Shown piece by piece: positions 5,583 through 6,395 of a stretch of DNA of 6,395 nucleotides. Positions within the stretch are counted from its first letter, which is position 1. Each line of letters opens with the position of its first letter. This stretch comes from Candidatus Kaiserbacteria bacterium (lineage in GTDB: Bacteria; Patescibacteriota; Minisyncoccia; Phycocordibacterales; UBA2100). The stretch covers positions 1 to 6,395 of the forward strand of contig JAMONA010000041.1 in NCBI GenBank assembly GCA_027066795.1, written 5' to 3'. The notes beneath the pieces were generated by a model. That model made no database searches, was not told the DNA's origin, and saw nothing but the letters and a program-made list of their open reading frames with translations. The position numbers and the translations under genes are program-made.

Positions 5583-6245
5583 ATGCATTTAATAGCACAC
5601 AGAGGCTGGAGTATGGGCAACGGGGAAGACTGGGTGGAGAATACCCTTAGTGCCTTCAATAAAAGCAAGAACAGTCAACACATAACCGGTATAGAGATAG
5701 ACATACGCAGGCATCCGCAAACTAACGAGATAGTATTACACCATGATGTAATAGATGATGGTGTAGAGTGCCTAACCCTTAGAAAGGCATTACAATATGC
5801 AAAAAAGCAAAACTGGCAAATCCTCATAGAGTTTAAAGAGTATGATAAAAATCTTTTTAATGAAGTCCTAGCACAAGTTGCCCAGTTTGGGTTAAATGAA
5901 AAGTGTTTATTATTCGGATTTTATGATGTAGTAAAAGATTTCCCTTTTGGTAACAAGATACCCACAAATCTTGGGCTAATAGTAGAGTACCCATGGCAGA
6001 TAAAGTCGGCCGTTACAGAGTGTACTCCTGACATCGTACTACTAGGCTGGGATGACCGGAAGTGGACGCAACTTGCCTTTAGGATATGGTGGGGTTTATT
6101 CTCTTTAAAAAAGTTAAGTGCATTACTCAATGTACCATTCATTATTGGGGTTGCTGAGAGTAAAGACCACTTACAGTGGTGTGCCAAGCGAGGTGTGCAT
6201 GCATGTACAATAGACTTAGAAAAGGTGCAGTGTAGCAGTAAGTAG
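5583..6245 (+). CDS. Glycerophosphodiester phosphodiesterase (GDPD) family protein
   Basis: The 220-aa product has the GDPD TIM-barrel signatures in order: HRG (H6, R7, G8), ENTLSAF (E19-F25), IEID (E38 and D40), HHD (H53-D55) and IEFKE (E83 with K85). These supply the general acid/base histidines and the Ca/Mg-binding acidic residues, so it should be catalytically complete. It is slightly shorter than common GDPDs (about 240-250). The family cleaves glycerophosphodiesters into glycerol 3-phosphate and an alcohol, providing phosphate or headgroups from lipid turnover; the exact substrate is not readable. No signal peptide is visible, so it is probably cytoplasmic. It starts 3 nt after htpX, which implies translational coupling or at least co-transcription. 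The ATG is fixed because the HRG motif begins only five residues later. Confidence 0.93.
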   Translation: MHLIAHRGWSMGNGEDWVENTLSAFNKSKNSQHITGIEIDIRRHPQTNEIVLHHDVIDDGVECLTLRKALQYAKKQNWQILIEFKEYDKNLFNEVLAQVAQFGLNEKCLLFGFYDVVKDFPFGNKIPTNLGLIVEYPWQIKSAVTECTPDIVLLGWDDRKWTQLAFRIWWGLFSLKKLSALLNVPFIIGVAESKDHLQWCAKRGVHACTIDLEKVQCSSK

Positions 6246-6259
6246 TGTTGATTACTTAG

Positions 6260-6287
6260 TTGCATGAGTCTGACTCTGTGAGATACT
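6260..6287 (+). promoter_or_regulatory. Candidate promoter for the downstream secreted protein
   Basis: TTGCAT (6260-6265) lies 16 nt from GATACT (6282-6287), and the ATG is 6 nt after. The spacer carries a perfect short palindrome, GAGTC-T-GACTC (6266-6276). The -10 is only 4/6, so this is weaker than the other promoters here. Confidence 0.4.
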
Positions 6288-6293
6288 TAATGT

Positions 6294-6395
6294 ATGAAAT
6301 CATCTATACTAACTTTATTTATATTTACAATATTGTACACAACCACACCAGTCGCTGAGGCTTATACAGGTATGACTGCAGAGCAATTGCGCACA
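6294..6395 (+). CDS. Start of an exported protein (3' end outside window)
   Basis: An ATG at 6294 opens a frame that runs to the window edge, giving 34 residues. The first 23 form a classical signal peptide: basic start (MK), a hydrophobic Leu/Ile/Phe/Thr core, then PVAEA with a good type I cleavage site after AEA (residue 23). The mature start would be YTGMTAEQLRT. The mature protein cannot be named from eleven residues. No terminator is visible between the GDPD gene and this one (48 bp), so it may be served both by read-through and by its own promoter. No Shine-Dalgarno site is present. Confidence 0.7.
   Translation, partial: MKSSILTLFIFTILYTTTPVAEAYTGMTAEQLRT

Noticed and set aside
544..6245. 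Possible UGA-to-glycine recoding
   Set aside because: All proteins are full length and complete under the standard code, with no in-frame TGA and no TGA-split neighbouring frames.
5921..6265. Minus-strand open frame of 114 codons opposite the GDPD gene
   Set aside because: The GDPD gene on plus has all its family motifs; the opposite frame has no family features and no start signals.

Overview
The window looks like chromosome from a low-GC bacterium, most likely a member of the Patescibacteria/CPR radiation. This rests on the mix of small compact genes, the small membrane proteins with single N-terminal anchors, the shape of the FtsB/DivIC-like protein, and a trypsin-like fold without a catalytic triad. 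It also rests on mostly Shine-Dalgarno-free starts, several of which appear leaderless. The phylum call is inference from style only; there is no rRNA or marker phylogeny here. No phage, transposon, CRISPR, tRNA or rRNA sequence is visible.

Layout, left to right: (1) the C-terminal end of an unidentified protein with a helix-turn-helix-like tail; (2) a 69-aa hypothetical gene with its own promoter, the only clear Shine-Dalgarno site in the window and a strong intrinsic terminator; (3) a membrane protein resembling the DUF4349 family, convergent with (4) a LOG-family (TIGR00730) nucleotide phosphoribohydrolase, the two separated by a perfect bidirectional terminator; (5) a membrane-anchored, trypsin/HtrA-like protein that appears to have lost its catalytic triad, diverging from the LOG gene; (6) a previously easy-to-miss 37-aa single-pass membrane protein on the minus strand, whose stop codon overlaps that of gene 5 in one CTAG palindrome; (7) an FtsB/DivIC-like septum protein, divergent from gene 6 across only 37 bp; (8) LemA, (9) an HtpX-like M48 membrane metalloprotease and (10) a glycerophosphodiester phosphodiesterase, closely spaced and probably one operon; (11) the start of a secreted protein cut by the window edge.

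The theme is the cell envelope: seven of the eleven genes encode membrane or exported proteins. LemA and HtpX are a recurrent pair in bacteria. The phosphodiesterase could handle phospholipid headgroups, and the FtsB-like protein points to division. The most distinctive signal is regulatory. Several genes have a promoter with a TTGCNN -35 box, a TATAAT-like -10 box, and an ATG 6 to 9 nt after the -10, which predicts leaderless mRNAs. The clearest case is the 37-bp gap between genes 6 and 7, where two opposite promoters are nested. I see no convincing evidence of a wholly new multi-gene system.
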